From the NCBI GenBank assembly GCA_036351575.1, contig JAZBPJ010000161.1, forward strand, positions 1-10,742: a stretch of DNA of 10,742 bases, written 5' to 3'. Made by a program: the position numbers and the translations under genes. The notes under the pieces are model-generated. The model did no database searches. It had not been told where the DNA came from and was given only the letters and a program-made list of their open reading frames with translations. The DNA is from JABDPF01 sp036351575. Its GTDB lineage: Bacteria > Pseudomonadota > Gammaproteobacteria > Xanthomonadales > SZUA-36. This document shows, in pieces, positions 1-7,852 of the stretch (position 1 is its first letter; each line of letters starts with the position of its first letter).

Positions 1-693
1 CGCGCCGGGTTCGGTGGGGTAGACGCTGACATTGGGTGAAATGGTGGGCAGTATCTGGTCGCCCGCGATGAGCACATTGTGTTCGGCATCGTAAAGGCAG
101 GCGTGCTCGGGCGAATGGCCGTGGCCGATCAGGACCTGCCAATTGAAATCGCCGATCGAGACGGTCCGACCCTGCTGCAGCCGGTGGTAAGACCCCGGCA
201 TCGAAGCGACAACCCGGCCGAAACCGCCAAAGTGCTCCACGTAGGATTCCATGGCCCGTTCGGGAAAGCCCGCGGCGCGGTAGAAGCGTACGCCCGCCGC
301 GGGCGCCGCTTTGCCGGTATCGGCGATAAGAATCCGACACAACAGGTACTCCGCGCGCGTCATCCACAGCTGGATGCCGAAGCGTTCGGCCAGCCAGCCG
401 GCGCAGCCGGAGTGGTCGGGGTGCAGGTGGGTCACGATGACCCGCGTCAGCGGCTCGCCGCCAAGGGTGTTTTCCAGCACGTCTTCCCAGATTTCGCGGG
501 TCGTTTTCGTGAACAGGCCGGTGTCGACCAGCGCCCAGCCCTTGTCCTCGCGTATCAGCCATACATTGATGTGGCTCAGCTGAAACGGCAGCGGCAGCCG
601 CAGCCAGTGCAGGCCCGGCAGGATTTCCAGCAGCATGCCGTCCCGCGGCCGTCCCTCGAGCGGGTATCGGATGGGTTCCGGTCCGCTGTCCAC
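1..693 (-). CDS. MBL-fold metallo-hydrolase (partial, C-terminus beyond left edge)
   Basis: This is a metallo-beta-lactamase-fold hydrolase of the glyoxalase II-like group (COG0491 type). The 231 residues present contain THLHPDH at 88-94 (the HxHxDH zinc signature), GHSPEH at 192-197 with a further likely metal His, and AGDQILP at 210-216 with the likely bridging Asp212. The front strand reads WALVDTG at 53-59. I chose a GTG start at 693 because the PIRYP segment that follows resembles the N-terminus I remember for this group. An ATG at 636 (residue 20) is the alternative. Neither has a strong Shine-Dalgarno. The start lies 4 nt after the stop of the patatin gene, so it is probably the downstream member of that operon and translationally coupled to it. 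The reading frame is open to base 1, so the C-terminal part is missing. The substrate cannot be deduced: this fold covers thioesterases, lactonases and phosphodiesterases. Confidence 0.88.
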   Translation of the reverse strand, partial: MDSGPEPIRYPLEGRPRDGMLLEILPGLHWLRLPLPFQLSHINVWLIREDKGWALVDTGLFTKTTREIWEDVLENTLGGEPLTRVIVTHLHPDHSGCAGWLAERFGIQLWMTRAEYLLCRILIADTGKAAPAAGVRFYRAAGFPERAMESYVEHFGGFGRVVASMPGSYHRLQQGRTVSIGDFNWQVLIGHGHSPEHACLYDAEHNVLIAGDQILPTISPNVSVYPTEPGA

Positions 694-697
694 GGGG

Positions 698-2167
698 CTA
701 TCCGGCCCGGCGGCGGATCGCGGCCTTTACGTGCTGGATATGCGTTTCGTCGTAGTCGTCAAGGATGCGGGTCAGCGTGCGGCTGATCCGGGTCTGGATG
801 CGGATCATTTCGAGACGCGGCCAGGTCGCGCGCTCGCCCGCGGAAACCAGGTCCAGGATTTCGTTTTCGGACAGGAAAGCCAGGATGCGGAACGGGTTGA
901 AGTAGCGCTTGGGCGGCAGGATGTTGATGTCGCCGATGTAGTCCTGGTTCAGCACGGAGAGCGTGACGTTGGTCATTCGCGTCAGTGCCGGGCTCAGGGA
1001 CAGCGGGCGTTCGATGGAGCCGGCCCCGGCGTTGATCCAGGCGCGTGCCGTGCTGACCGAGGCGTTGCGGATCAGGGACAGGACGTCGTCTTTCTTTTTG
1101 CCGTCCGTTATGAACGGGATCACGTGGGGGTTGGTCTGGCTGACGATGTAGTGGTTGACGCCGTACAGGCGGGCCAGCCGCTTGGCCGGCATGTCGTCGC
1201 TGACCGAACCGTCAACCCACTTGCGCGCCGGCAGGTAGGGCTGCTTCTCGCCCAGGTGGTTTTTCGCGGCCAGCGTCACCGCCGGAAAGACGCCGGGTAC
1301 GGCGGCCGATGCCATGACGGCTTCGCGAATGAACACGTTCGGCGTGGTGATTGCGTTAAGCAGGCGGGATTTCTGGTGGTGTTCGGCCGGTGCGATGGAA
1401 ATGTTCAGCTCACGCCCGGTCAGCCTGAAGGCTTCCTCGAAGGTCAGGTCCGGGATCATGTTCTCGATCACCGCGCGGATCTCGTCCGCCCGCATCACAC
1501 TGGGCCTGAGTGCCGATTCCTGCCTGAAGTGCCCGGTCTCCTCATCGATGACCTGTACCAGGTACTCCGGGTTGAGCAGTTCGTGCAGTTCCTCCCCGGA
1601 GCGCGTGGCCAGCAGCGCCCCGACGAAGGATCCGCCGCTGGAGCCGGAAATGCAGCTGGGCAGCAGGTTTTCTTTCACCAGCGCGTTGACCACGCCGATG
1701 TGGAAGTAGAACAGCGAACCCGATCCGCTCATCATGAACGCGGAACGGCCGAAACAGTGGTCGGCACGCCGGAAAAAGTCGAGTTTTTCCTCGAAACTGA
1801 TGTCGTCGACGCGGGGGTTGGCCAGGTGCACCAGCGCGGCGACCACCTCGTCGACGTAGTCCGAAATCAATTGCTTGGTGCCGAAAAGGGCCTTGTCGTA
1901 CAGCGCAAAACGGCCCATTCCGCCGAGGTTGCCGTGGATGCCCTCGTGCAACATGAACAGCAGGCCGCGGTTGTCGCCTTTGCGGCGCAGTTTACGCAGT
2001 TGCGCCAGCCGCATCCGGATCGAGGCATGGTCGTAGAGGTGCGTTTGTTCCACTTTTTTCCAGCGGTCCATGCCGGTTTTCTTGTCGTGCTCGATGGCGG
2101 CTTCTTTCCATTCCGCGTAGTCAAGCGCGGTTGCCATGCGTTTTTCCAGTTGGCGCAGCGTTGCCAT
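698..2167 (-). CDS. DUF3336 / patatin-like phospholipase (acylhydrolase)
   Basis: A 489-residue lipid acylhydrolase. Residues about 1-130 look like the helical DUF3336 domain found ahead of the patatin domain in yeast Tgl3/4/5 and plant SDP1 lipases. The patatin domain follows, with the nucleophile elbow GSSGG at 175-179 (Ser177) and the catalytic-dyad Asp in VDGS (Asp319). The glycine-rich oxyanion segment is present but altered: it reads SGSGSLFYFHIGV at 147-159, where I would expect another Gly near residue 153. There is no signal peptide, so it is predicted cytosolic or peripherally membrane-bound, acting on acylglycerols or phospholipids. The ATG at 2167 is preceded by AGGA at a suitable distance (AGGAATACACCC then ATG). 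It sits 36 nt after the endonuclease stop and 4 nt before the MBL gene. Family assignment is firm; the substrate is inference. Confidence 0.92.
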   Translation of the reverse strand: MATLRQLEKRMATALDYAEWKEAAIEHDKKTGMDRWKKVEQTHLYDHASIRMRLAQLRKLRRKGDNRGLLFMLHEGIHGNLGGMGRFALYDKALFGTKQLISDYVDEVVAALVHLANPRVDDISFEEKLDFFRRADHCFGRSAFMMSGSGSLFYFHIGVVNALVKENLLPSCISGSSGGSFVGALLATRSGEELHELLNPEYLVQVIDEETGHFRQESALRPSVMRADEIRAVIENMIPDLTFEEAFRLTGRELNISIAPAEHHQKSRLLNAITTPNVFIREAVMASAAVPGVFPAVTLAAKNHLGEKQPYLPARKWVDGSVSDDMPAKRLARLYGVNHYIVSQTNPHVIPFITDGKKKDDVLSLIRNASVSTARAWINAGAGSIERPLSLSPALTRMTNVTLSVLNQDYIGDINILPPKRYFNPFRILAFLSENEILDLVSAGERATWPRLEMIRIQTRISRTLTRILDDYDETHIQHVKAAIRRRAG

Positions 2168-2203
2168 GGGTGTATTCCTGCGTGTGCTTTTTGGGTTTGT
2201 TTT

Positions 2204-3520
2204 TCAGTCCGCCGCGTCGCTCAGGTTCTCGCACAGCGGAACGTTCTCGTTGATGATACGCCTGATCGGCATGGCGCCGCCAATCCCGGCGGCAGGCAGA
2301 TCGTAGATCACGGTTCCGTTCTCACAGTCGCTGAAATGGATGACCATCGTGCCCTGCCGTTCCGCGGGGTCAGCGGCCGGGTCGGGTCGGTCGAATACGC
2401 CGCCGCGCGTCCGGTAAATTTCCAGGGTCGCGGTATCGCCGTCGTAAGGCCCCTGGGCGGTCAGCCAGCGGTGGCCGGCTGCGCCGACGATCGCTTCCGC
2501 ATCCTCGCCGGGCCGCTCGTAATCAAAAGTGAACCAGCTGACGAACAGGTATTGCGAGGGCTGCCAGACCGTGATGAAAAAGCCCTGGCCGGCCGTTGCC
2601 GGGCTGAACCAGGCGTCGCTGATGCCCGAGTTGATGCGAATCGGCGCGCAGTCGCTTTCGAAAACGCAGGCAGCCCACTCGGGGTGGTCGATGAACGGGT
2701 TGCGGTTGCCCTGGTAGCGCGCAACGGTTTCGTGGTGCTGGTACTCGGCGGCGTCCACCGGGTCTTCACGGTGCCAGCGCAGAAGAACGGAGCGCATGCC
2801 CATGTAGGCCAGCGGCAGGTTCTCCTGAGAGAACGAGTCGCGTATTTTTTCCAGGTCATCGGTCAGCACCAGGTCGGGCTCCGCAGCGCCGCTGATGCCG
2901 TGTACGCCGCCTTCGTAGCGAACGTCCAGGTACATCAGGGCGCGGGCGACGTCACCGCGCCGGCCCCGCCAGACGGTCCAGCGGCCGTCGGTATACTCGC
3001 CGGTCTGCAGGTTGGCATCGGAACCGCCGCGGCCGTCGTTGTATTCGCTCGGGTACTCGCTGCAGTCCGTCTCGCAGTCGTTGTAGGGGTGGTTCGAGCG
3101 GGCATAGTTGTAATCCGGGTCAGACAGGAACAGCGCGTGCATGTCGGTGTAGGGCGGGTTTGCCTGCGGCGAGTCCAGGTCGTACTCGGGGAATCCGTAA
3201 GACTTGGGCCAGCTGTGTTCACGGTTATAAAAATCGTTGCCGCCGCCCTGGCGGGGAAAACTGGCGTTGCGGTAGATCGTGACGATGTTGCCGGCCTGGT
3301 CCCGGTCGGCGTCGGCCTGTTCCAGTACGTCCCAGGTATCGGTATCGAAGGACGTGTAGGGAAACACCCGGTGGTCGTCGATGATGTCGTGCAGGGAGGC
3401 GCGCAGCGCGCCCGGGCCGGAGACGTCAGCGTCCGACCAGTAGTCACCGCCGGGCTCGAGGGCCGGCAGGGACGGAGCTGCACAGGTCAACAGGAGGCTT
3501 GTCAGAAAGCATCGTTTCAT
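2204..3520 (-). CDS. Secreted endonuclease I (EndA/NucM-type, His-Me finger) with extra C-terminal domain
   Basis: A 438-residue exported DNase/RNase of the endonuclease I family. Residues 1-20 form a signal peptide (MKRC, a Leu-rich core, then SLPA before LEPG). The catalytic core holds the NREHSWPKS motif at 99-107 with His102 as the likely general base, DMHAL at 126-130, RGDVARALMYLDVRY at 188-202, and the family-typical C-terminal segment GNRNPFIDHPEW at 271-282. Cysteine pairs 149/153 and 285/291 are consistent with disulfides in a secreted protein. Residues about 292-438 are an added domain with SDAWFSPATAGQGFFITVW, WFTFDYE, WLTAQGPYDG and a final DCENGT...C stretch; I associate this aromatic-rich module with secreted proteins of Xanthomonadales-like bacteria, from memory only. 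Its role is unknown and may be binding or surface attachment. The ATG at 3520 has no clear Shine-Dalgarno, and the gene starts 14 nt after the dikinase stop. Confidence 0.9.
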   Translation of the reverse strand: MKRCFLTSLLLTCAAPSLPALEPGGDYWSDADVSGPGALRASLHDIIDDHRVFPYTSFDTDTWDVLEQADADRDQAGNIVTIYRNASFPRQGGGNDFYNREHSWPKSYGFPEYDLDSPQANPPYTDMHALFLSDPDYNYARSNHPYNDCETDCSEYPSEYNDGRGGSDANLQTGEYTDGRWTVWRGRRGDVARALMYLDVRYEGGVHGISGAAEPDLVLTDDLEKIRDSFSQENLPLAYMGMRSVLLRWHREDPVDAAEYQHHETVARYQGNRNPFIDHPEWAACVFESDCAPIRINSGISDAWFSPATAGQGFFITVWQPSQYLFVSWFTFDYERPGEDAEAIVGAAGHRWLTAQGPYDGDTATLEIYRTRGGVFDRPDPAADPAERQGTMVIHFSDCENGTVIYDLPAAGIGGAMPIRRIINENVPLCENLSDAAD

Positions 3521-3534
3521 GGACTGAACCGGTT

Positions 3535-6500
3535 TCAGTTGTCGACTTCGACGACAGGAAGCGAGCCGGCGAACACCTCGCCCGTTCGGCCGTGAATGGA
3601 CAGCACGTCGCCGCAGGCGAAAGTGTGCTGCACCTCGCCCGCCGCGTCCAGCAACTGGGCGCGCAGCCCGTGCACGCGCAGTTCGTTTACGCCCATGATG
3701 GCGGTATACGGCCGATCGTCGATGCTGTGGACCGCGACCGCGGCGTGTGACGTCGAGCCGCCCTTGGCCGCCAGCAGACCGTCGACGGACAGGATCAGCG
3801 GAATCTCGTCGGGAACGGGATTTTCCAGCAACAGCAGCACGCCGTCGACGCCTTCGGTCGATTTTGCGAGCGCCGCGAGTTCCCTGGCGTCCTGCTCGTC
3901 AAAGGCGACCATGCCGCGAAAAGCGCCGCCGCGGATACCGATGCCGCGGCCAACGGGTTTTTCCGTGGCCGCGAAGGTCCGCGTACTGCCCCGCGTCTCG
4001 ATCATGGCCGTGCGGGTCTGGAGGACGCTCAACACGCCGCGCTCGACGGTGAATTCGACCTCGACATCGGAACCGAGAAAATGCCGCAGGCGGTAGCTGA
4101 GCCGGGACAGTCGTCGCTCCAGCATCGGGGCCAGCGTGTGCAATTGCGCGACCGGTTCAAGCGATGCACCGTCGGTCATTCCTCCGACAAGGTCGTCGCC
4201 GCAGGCGCTGAACTTGATATCGCCCGTAAACTCGCGCATGCCGTCCCCGGTTATGCACGTGTGCGGAATCACGCCGGTCAGTGAAATACCCATTTCGTCC
4301 ATGCCCGGGCGCAATTCCTTGACGTTGCTGCGGTTGCCGGAGGCCATCTGCTGGACGATGACGCCGGTATGCCAGCCGTCGCTGATGTGCTTGACGGCCC
4401 GGTAGCGCCTGGCCCGGTCCTTGTTCCAGGATGCGATCACGGCCTGCACCGACAGCTTCAGCTGCAATTCGGCGTCGTTCAGAACGTCGTTGATCAGGTC
4501 GGCATGGCCGCTGCCGCGCAGGGCCTGGACCGATTCTTCGCAGATTTCACGGATCACCCGGCCCGGCAAGTCCGCCTTGAAGGATACCCCGTGCTGCCGC
4601 TTGGCTTTTTCGACCAGGTCCAGCGCCTCCAGGTCGAAATTCCAGACCGACATCGCGAAGGTGACCAGGAAACGGCGAAAGGCGTCCCAGGCGAACCATT
4701 CGTCTTCCTCGGCGAGCGTTCGGCAAACGTCCCACGTCATGCCGACAAAAACGACCGTGGTCAGCATACCGGGCATGGAAAACGCGGAGCCGCCGCGTAC
4801 CGCGAGCAGCAGCGGTCTGGCGGGGTCGCCCAGGTGCAGTTCCGTGCCTTCCTCACGCCGGATATCGGCCTCGAGGATGCGAGTGTGCCGAAACAGTTCG
4901 TGCTCAAAGCGCTCCTGCTCGCTGCTGTGCAGGCCGAGGCGAGGCAGCACGGTCGGGATGATGAAGCCGTCCCGCGTCGGGATGCCGAGGTGCGCGATGT
5001 ACATCAGGCCGCAGCCCTTGCCGCCGAAGCGCGCCTGCAGGCTGATGTCATCGCGGTCGTCGATGCGGTGCGCGATGTCTACCGCGTGTGACAGGTGGAC
5101 GAAGTCCCAAGGCCGTTCACCGCGTGTCTGGCTGATCCGGGCCTGCAGTGCGGAAGCGTGGCTCGAAACGTAGGCGCGCGCCAGGTCGGCGAAATGTATC
5201 AGGCTATTGAGGTCGTACAGCTCGCGCTGGCAGTTGTTCAGCATCGTGCGCACGTCCCCGGGCTCGAAGCCCTGCTGGCGGGCCATGATTTCGTAGCCGT
5301 CATGAACGCGGTGGATCAGCTTATGGTAGCTGCGCTGGATCTGCGCCAGTACGTCGAGCAGTTCGGCCGGTGTACGGATCCGGTTTACCAGCATGACGGA
5401 CAGGTCGAGAATCTGGCGGGAAGTAAGGCCGTCCCGGTCGAGGTTGGCCGCGCAGAGCGAAACGATCCTCAGGCACTGCGGCAGGTCAAGCCGGCGTTCC
5501 GCATAATCCGAGGCAACTTGCCGCAACGCGACGTATCCGAGTTCCTCGAGTATGCAGTCGAGCCGGTGGAGCAGGTAACGCTGGCTTTCGAAAACGGCGT
5601 CTCCCACGGTCTCTTCGAGTCGCCGGCGCAAGCTGCAGGCGCGCTTGAAGGTCTCGAAATGCTGCCCCTGCCGCGAGCAGTCGACGAGAATGTCCAGTTC
5701 ATCGAACAGGGCGTCCTGATGATCCCGAAGCAGGCGCGTGCTGAACTGGCCGACGGCAAGCCGGAGCTTTCGTTCCACTTCGGCGGGCTTGAAGCCTCTC
5801 TCGTCGGGCGGCTTGCCCTGCAGCGACGCCAGGGAATCTTCAAACACGCTTACCGTCTTCGGGTCCCAGGCGCCGGCCTGCGCCTTGCCGGAAAGATTGC
5901 GCAGGTGGCGCAGATAAACCCAGCGGTTGCGGCCGTGTACGCCGTCGCGCAGCAGGGATTCGAGTTCCTGTTGCAGGTTGTCCATCGACTCGCATCGCAA
6001 CAATTCGCCGCTGTACTCGTCACGCCACTTGTCAATGCGCTCGGCGAGCTGGGTGCGGCCGAGCAGACGCTCGAGGTTTTCCACGATGCGCCGCGTCAGC
6101 GAGAGCACGGCTGCATCGCCCCGCACGGCCTCGTCGGCCTCGCAGGGCACGTCGCGCCGCGGGTCCGGGAACGACGTGTTTCCGGTTTCAAGCCAGTCGA
6201 GGTAGGCCTGTGCCAGGGAAAGCGTGTTTCGTCCGAGTTCATGGTGCGCGCGACGTCGGATTTCATTGGCGATATCGCTGCCCCGGGCATGGACCTCGGC
6301 GAGATCGAGCGTATCCTGAAACAGCTGGTCGATCAGCTTCGGCTGCACGACAAGGCCGGAGATGCGCCGCACCAGGATGCGCGCCGACAGCCTCAGTTCG
6401 TGTGAAAACGGGCCGTTCAGGAAGCGGTTGAGTTCGCTGCGAATGCGCGTGATTTCCGGCAGCAGGTTCTTCGCGCCGCCGATCCGGTGATGAGCGCGGA

Positions 6501-7128
6501 TGTACAGCTGAACGACCATGTTGCGAAGCAGATAGATGGCCTCGTACTGGCTGCCGCAGGCGTTCAGTCGCTCCAGCAGCGCGGCAAGGTCACGCAGGCG
6601 GGTGATGCGGACCGGGGGCATGTCTTCGCGCCGCAGGCGGTGCATTTCCTGCCACAGGTCGATCGCTTCGGCGGGAAGGCCGGCGAGGTCGAGCAGGAAG
6701 CGGTCGGTTACCAGCGCTCCACCCGGTAATTGCACGGTTTCGAGGATCTCGTCCGACGTGCCGTCCGCCCGGTGCATGGCGATACGCCCCTTGGCGCTGT
6801 AGGGAATCAACAGTCCTTCGCGCGACCGGAAAATCCTGTGGTTGGTGATTTCAAACGCCGAACCGCCGCCCGAGTCGGCCGCGAGGAATCGCCAGTAACA
6901 TTGCATCGCCGCATTGACGTCCGACTGCGACCCGTTTTTCCACCAGGCCTTGACCAGTGCGTCGTTGAGTTCCCTGATCCGTTCCTGCTCGGGCTTCGAG
7001 AAGCATACGGTATCGCTGGGACCCGGTGCGTTGTCCGTGGGAGGCGACTCGGCGGGTTCGGCGGGGCGCCGGGATTTCGCTGGTCGCAAGCGGTTCACGA
7101 ATCTGCTGAAGCGATTGCCTGCCGTCAT
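3535..7128 (-). CDS. PPDK-like dikinase (ATP-grasp plus phosphohistidine domain, no PEP barrel) with large unknown N-terminus
   Basis: A 1197-residue protein. Residues about 701-1040 match the PEP synthase/pyruvate phosphate dikinase nucleotide-binding domain: GGKGCGL at 702-708, VRGGSAFSMPGM at 777-788 (compare PPDK VRSGAxxSMPGM), and the ending EFTVERGVLSVLQTR at 1025-1039. A swivelling phosphohistidine domain follows, with GGSTSHAAV at 1123-1131 and His1128 as the predicted phospho-acceptor. The protein ends about 70 residues later, so the PEP/pyruvate TIM barrel of true PpsA/PPDK is absent. Residues 1-700 are rich in Leu, Arg and Glu and look helical; I do not recognise them. It probably cleaves ATP to phosphorylate His1128 and then passes phosphate to an unknown acceptor, but PEP synthesis is not supported. 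The frame is open upstream to a GTG at 7209; I prefer the ATG at 7128 (MTAGNRF), which has a weak GGGA about 8 nt upstream. First gene of the left operon. Confidence 0.88.
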   Translation of the reverse strand: MTAGNRFSRFVNRLRPAKSRRPAEPAESPPTDNAPGPSDTVCFSKPEQERIRELNDALVKAWWKNGSQSDVNAAMQCYWRFLAADSGGGSAFEITNHRIFRSREGLLIPYSAKGRIAMHRADGTSDEILETVQLPGGALVTDRFLLDLAGLPAEAIDLWQEMHRLRREDMPPVRITRLRDLAALLERLNACGSQYEAIYLLRNMVVQLYIRAHHRIGGAKNLLPEITRIRSELNRFLNGPFSHELRLSARILVRRISGLVVQPKLIDQLFQDTLDLAEVHARGSDIANEIRRRAHHELGRNTLSLAQAYLDWLETGNTSFPDPRRDVPCEADEAVRGDAAVLSLTRRIVENLERLLGRTQLAERIDKWRDEYSGELLRCESMDNLQQELESLLRDGVHGRNRWVYLRHLRNLSGKAQAGAWDPKTVSVFEDSLASLQGKPPDERGFKPAEVERKLRLAVGQFSTRLLRDHQDALFDELDILVDCSRQGQHFETFKRACSLRRRLEETVGDAVFESQRYLLHRLDCILEELGYVALRQVASDYAERRLDLPQCLRIVSLCAANLDRDGLTSRQILDLSVMLVNRIRTPAELLDVLAQIQRSYHKLIHRVHDGYEIMARQQGFEPGDVRTMLNNCQRELYDLNSLIHFADLARAYVSSHASALQARISQTRGERPWDFVHLSHAVDIAHRIDDRDDISLQARFGGKGCGLMYIAHLGIPTRDGFIIPTVLPRLGLHSSEQERFEHELFRHTRILEADIRREEGTELHLGDPARPLLLAVRGGSAFSMPGMLTTVVFVGMTWDVCRTLAEEDEWFAWDAFRRFLVTFAMSVWNFDLEALDLVEKAKRQHGVSFKADLPGRVIREICEESVQALRGSGHADLINDVLNDAELQLKLSVQAVIASWNKDRARRYRAVKHISDGWHTGVIVQQMASGNRSNVKELRPGMDEMGISLTGVIPHTCITGDGMREFTGDIKFSACGDDLVGGMTDGASLEPVAQLHTLAPMLERRLSRLSYRLRHFLGSDVEVEFTVERGVLSVLQTRTAMIETRGSTRTFAATEKPVGRGIGIRGGAFRGMVAFDEQDARELAALAKSTEGVDGVLLLLENPVPDEIPLILSVDGLLAAKGGSTSHAAVAVHSIDDRPYTAIMGVNELRVHGLRAQLLDAAGEVQHTFACGDVLSIHGRTGEVFAGSLPVVEVDN

Positions 7129-7226
7129 GCACTTATCCCGTATTGCATGGTGTCGTTTCTGAACCGGATAAATAAGAATGGACCATTTTGATCTCGGTGG
7201 GAAGATCACTTGAATAAAAGGGGCGC

Positions 7227-7254
7227 AATAAATTGGTCATACCGTCCCTGTCAC
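7227..7254 (-). promoter_or_regulatory. Candidate promoter for the dikinase-led operon
   Basis: On the minus strand, GTGACA (7254-7249, 5 of 6 to the -35 consensus) is followed after 16 nt by TTTATT (7232-7227, 4 of 6 to the -10). It would start transcription near 7220 and leave a leader of about 90 nt before the ATG at 7128. It would also place the upstream GTG at 7209 almost at the transcript end, which is one reason for preferring the ATG. This is a consensus match by eye only. Confidence 0.3.
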
Positions 7255-7273
7255 ATTCAGGCGTTGTGGGCTC

Positions 7274-7282
7274 TGTTAAGAT
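7274..7282 (+). promoter_or_regulatory. Candidate extended -10 promoter for the outer-membrane barrel gene
   Basis: TGTTAAGAT fits the extended -10 pattern TGnTATAAT, with TAAGAT (7277-7282) matching 4 of 6. No good -35 box is visible at 16-18 nt, as is common for extended -10 promoters. It would start transcription near 7289, giving a short leader to the ATG at 7314. The translation signal is poor: GAAGG directly abuts the ATG, and an AGG lies 11 nt upstream. Confidence 0.35.
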
Positions 7283-7313
7283 AACGGCTTTCTCGAAACA
7301 GGTTGCGTGAAGG

Positions 7314-7850
7314 ATGAAGCTACGATACCCGGCCGTCGCGGCCGTGATGGCCCTGTTGCTGTCGCCCGCGGTGCAGGCCAAGGACGAAGGTCTGTACATC
7401 GGCGCCAGCCTCGGCTCGGCATCCGTGAACCAATCGGGCTCGAACCCGGACTGGGACGATTTCAGTATCAGCGGCAGCGACTTTGCCTACAAACTGTTCG
7501 GCGGCTACCAGTTCACCGAGGTCTTCGCCCTCGAAGGGGGCTATCGCGACCTGGGCAAATCCGCCTCGCGCACCGCCAGCACGGAAACCGAGGGCATCGA
7601 CGTGGTCGGCGTCGTCGGCCTGCCGGTGGGCCCGGTACGTGTGTTCGGAAAACTGGGCGCCATCTACTGGGATTCCAGCACGCGCCTGCTCGATGACGCC
7701 GTGCGGCTGAACAACGACAGTTTCGATTTCACCGGCGGCGTCGGCCTGGAGTTCGAATTTCTCAGCATCGGCATTCGCGGCGAGATCGAATACCTCGACG
7801 TGCACGACGATACCTGGATGTACTCGGTGGGAGCGACACTGACGTTCTGA
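7314..7850 (+). CDS. Small outer-membrane beta-barrel protein (OmpA-like transmembrane domain)
   Basis: A 178-residue exported protein. Residues 1-22 are a signal peptide (MKLRYP, hydrophobic core, VQA before KDEG). The mature part shows alternating strands typical of an eight-stranded outer-membrane barrel: GLYIGASLGSASV at 26-38, FAYKLFGGYQF at 57-67, FALEGGYRDLG at 71-81, VRVFGKLGAIYWDS at 108-121, GGVGLEFEF at 141-149 and IGIRGEIEYLDV at 152-163. The chain ends in Phe, the usual C-terminal signal for BAM-assisted insertion. There is no OmpA-type peptidoglycan-binding domain, so it is a barrel only. It is the only well-supported plus-strand gene in the window, divergent from the dikinase operon and convergent with kynureninase, whose stop lies 2 nt away. 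Its specific function (structural, adhesion, small-molecule passage) cannot be told from sequence. Confidence 0.88.
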   Translation: MKLRYPAVAAVMALLLSPAVQAKDEGLYIGASLGSASVNQSGSNPDWDDFSISGSDFAYKLFGGYQFTEVFALEGGYRDLGKSASRTASTETEGIDVVGVVGLPVGPVRVFGKLGAIYWDSSTRLLDDAVRLNNDSFDFTGGVGLEFEFLSIGIRGEIEYLDVHDDTWMYSVGATLTF

Positions 7851-7852
7851 CC

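Noticed and set aside
79..786. A 235-codon open frame on the plus strand at the left edge
   Set aside because: The opposite strand encodes the MBL-fold protein with the intact THLHPDH motif, so this frame is a shadow.
698..3520. The patatin and nuclease neighbours as a CBASS-like or other anti-phage system
   Set aside because: There is no nucleotide cyclase, sensor or ubiquitin-like partner. The nuclease has a signal peptide and the patatin is of the DUF3336 lipase type, so a defence role is not supported.
635..3595. A 986-codon open frame on the plus strand
   Set aside because: It lies opposite the patatin and endonuclease genes, which carry clear catalytic motifs. Its translation is low in complexity, rich in Val, Gly, Arg and Gln, and shows no recognisable motif. 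Long antisense open frames are expected opposite GC-rich genes.
5095..6405. A 436-codon open frame on the plus strand
   Set aside because: Antisense shadow of the N-terminal region of the dikinase gene, with the same kind of uninformative composition.
3535..7128. Annotation of the large protein as PEP synthase or pyruvate phosphate dikinase
   Set aside because: The ATP-grasp and phosphohistidine domains match, but the C-terminal PEP/pyruvate TIM barrel is absent and the N-terminal 700 residues are foreign to those enzymes.
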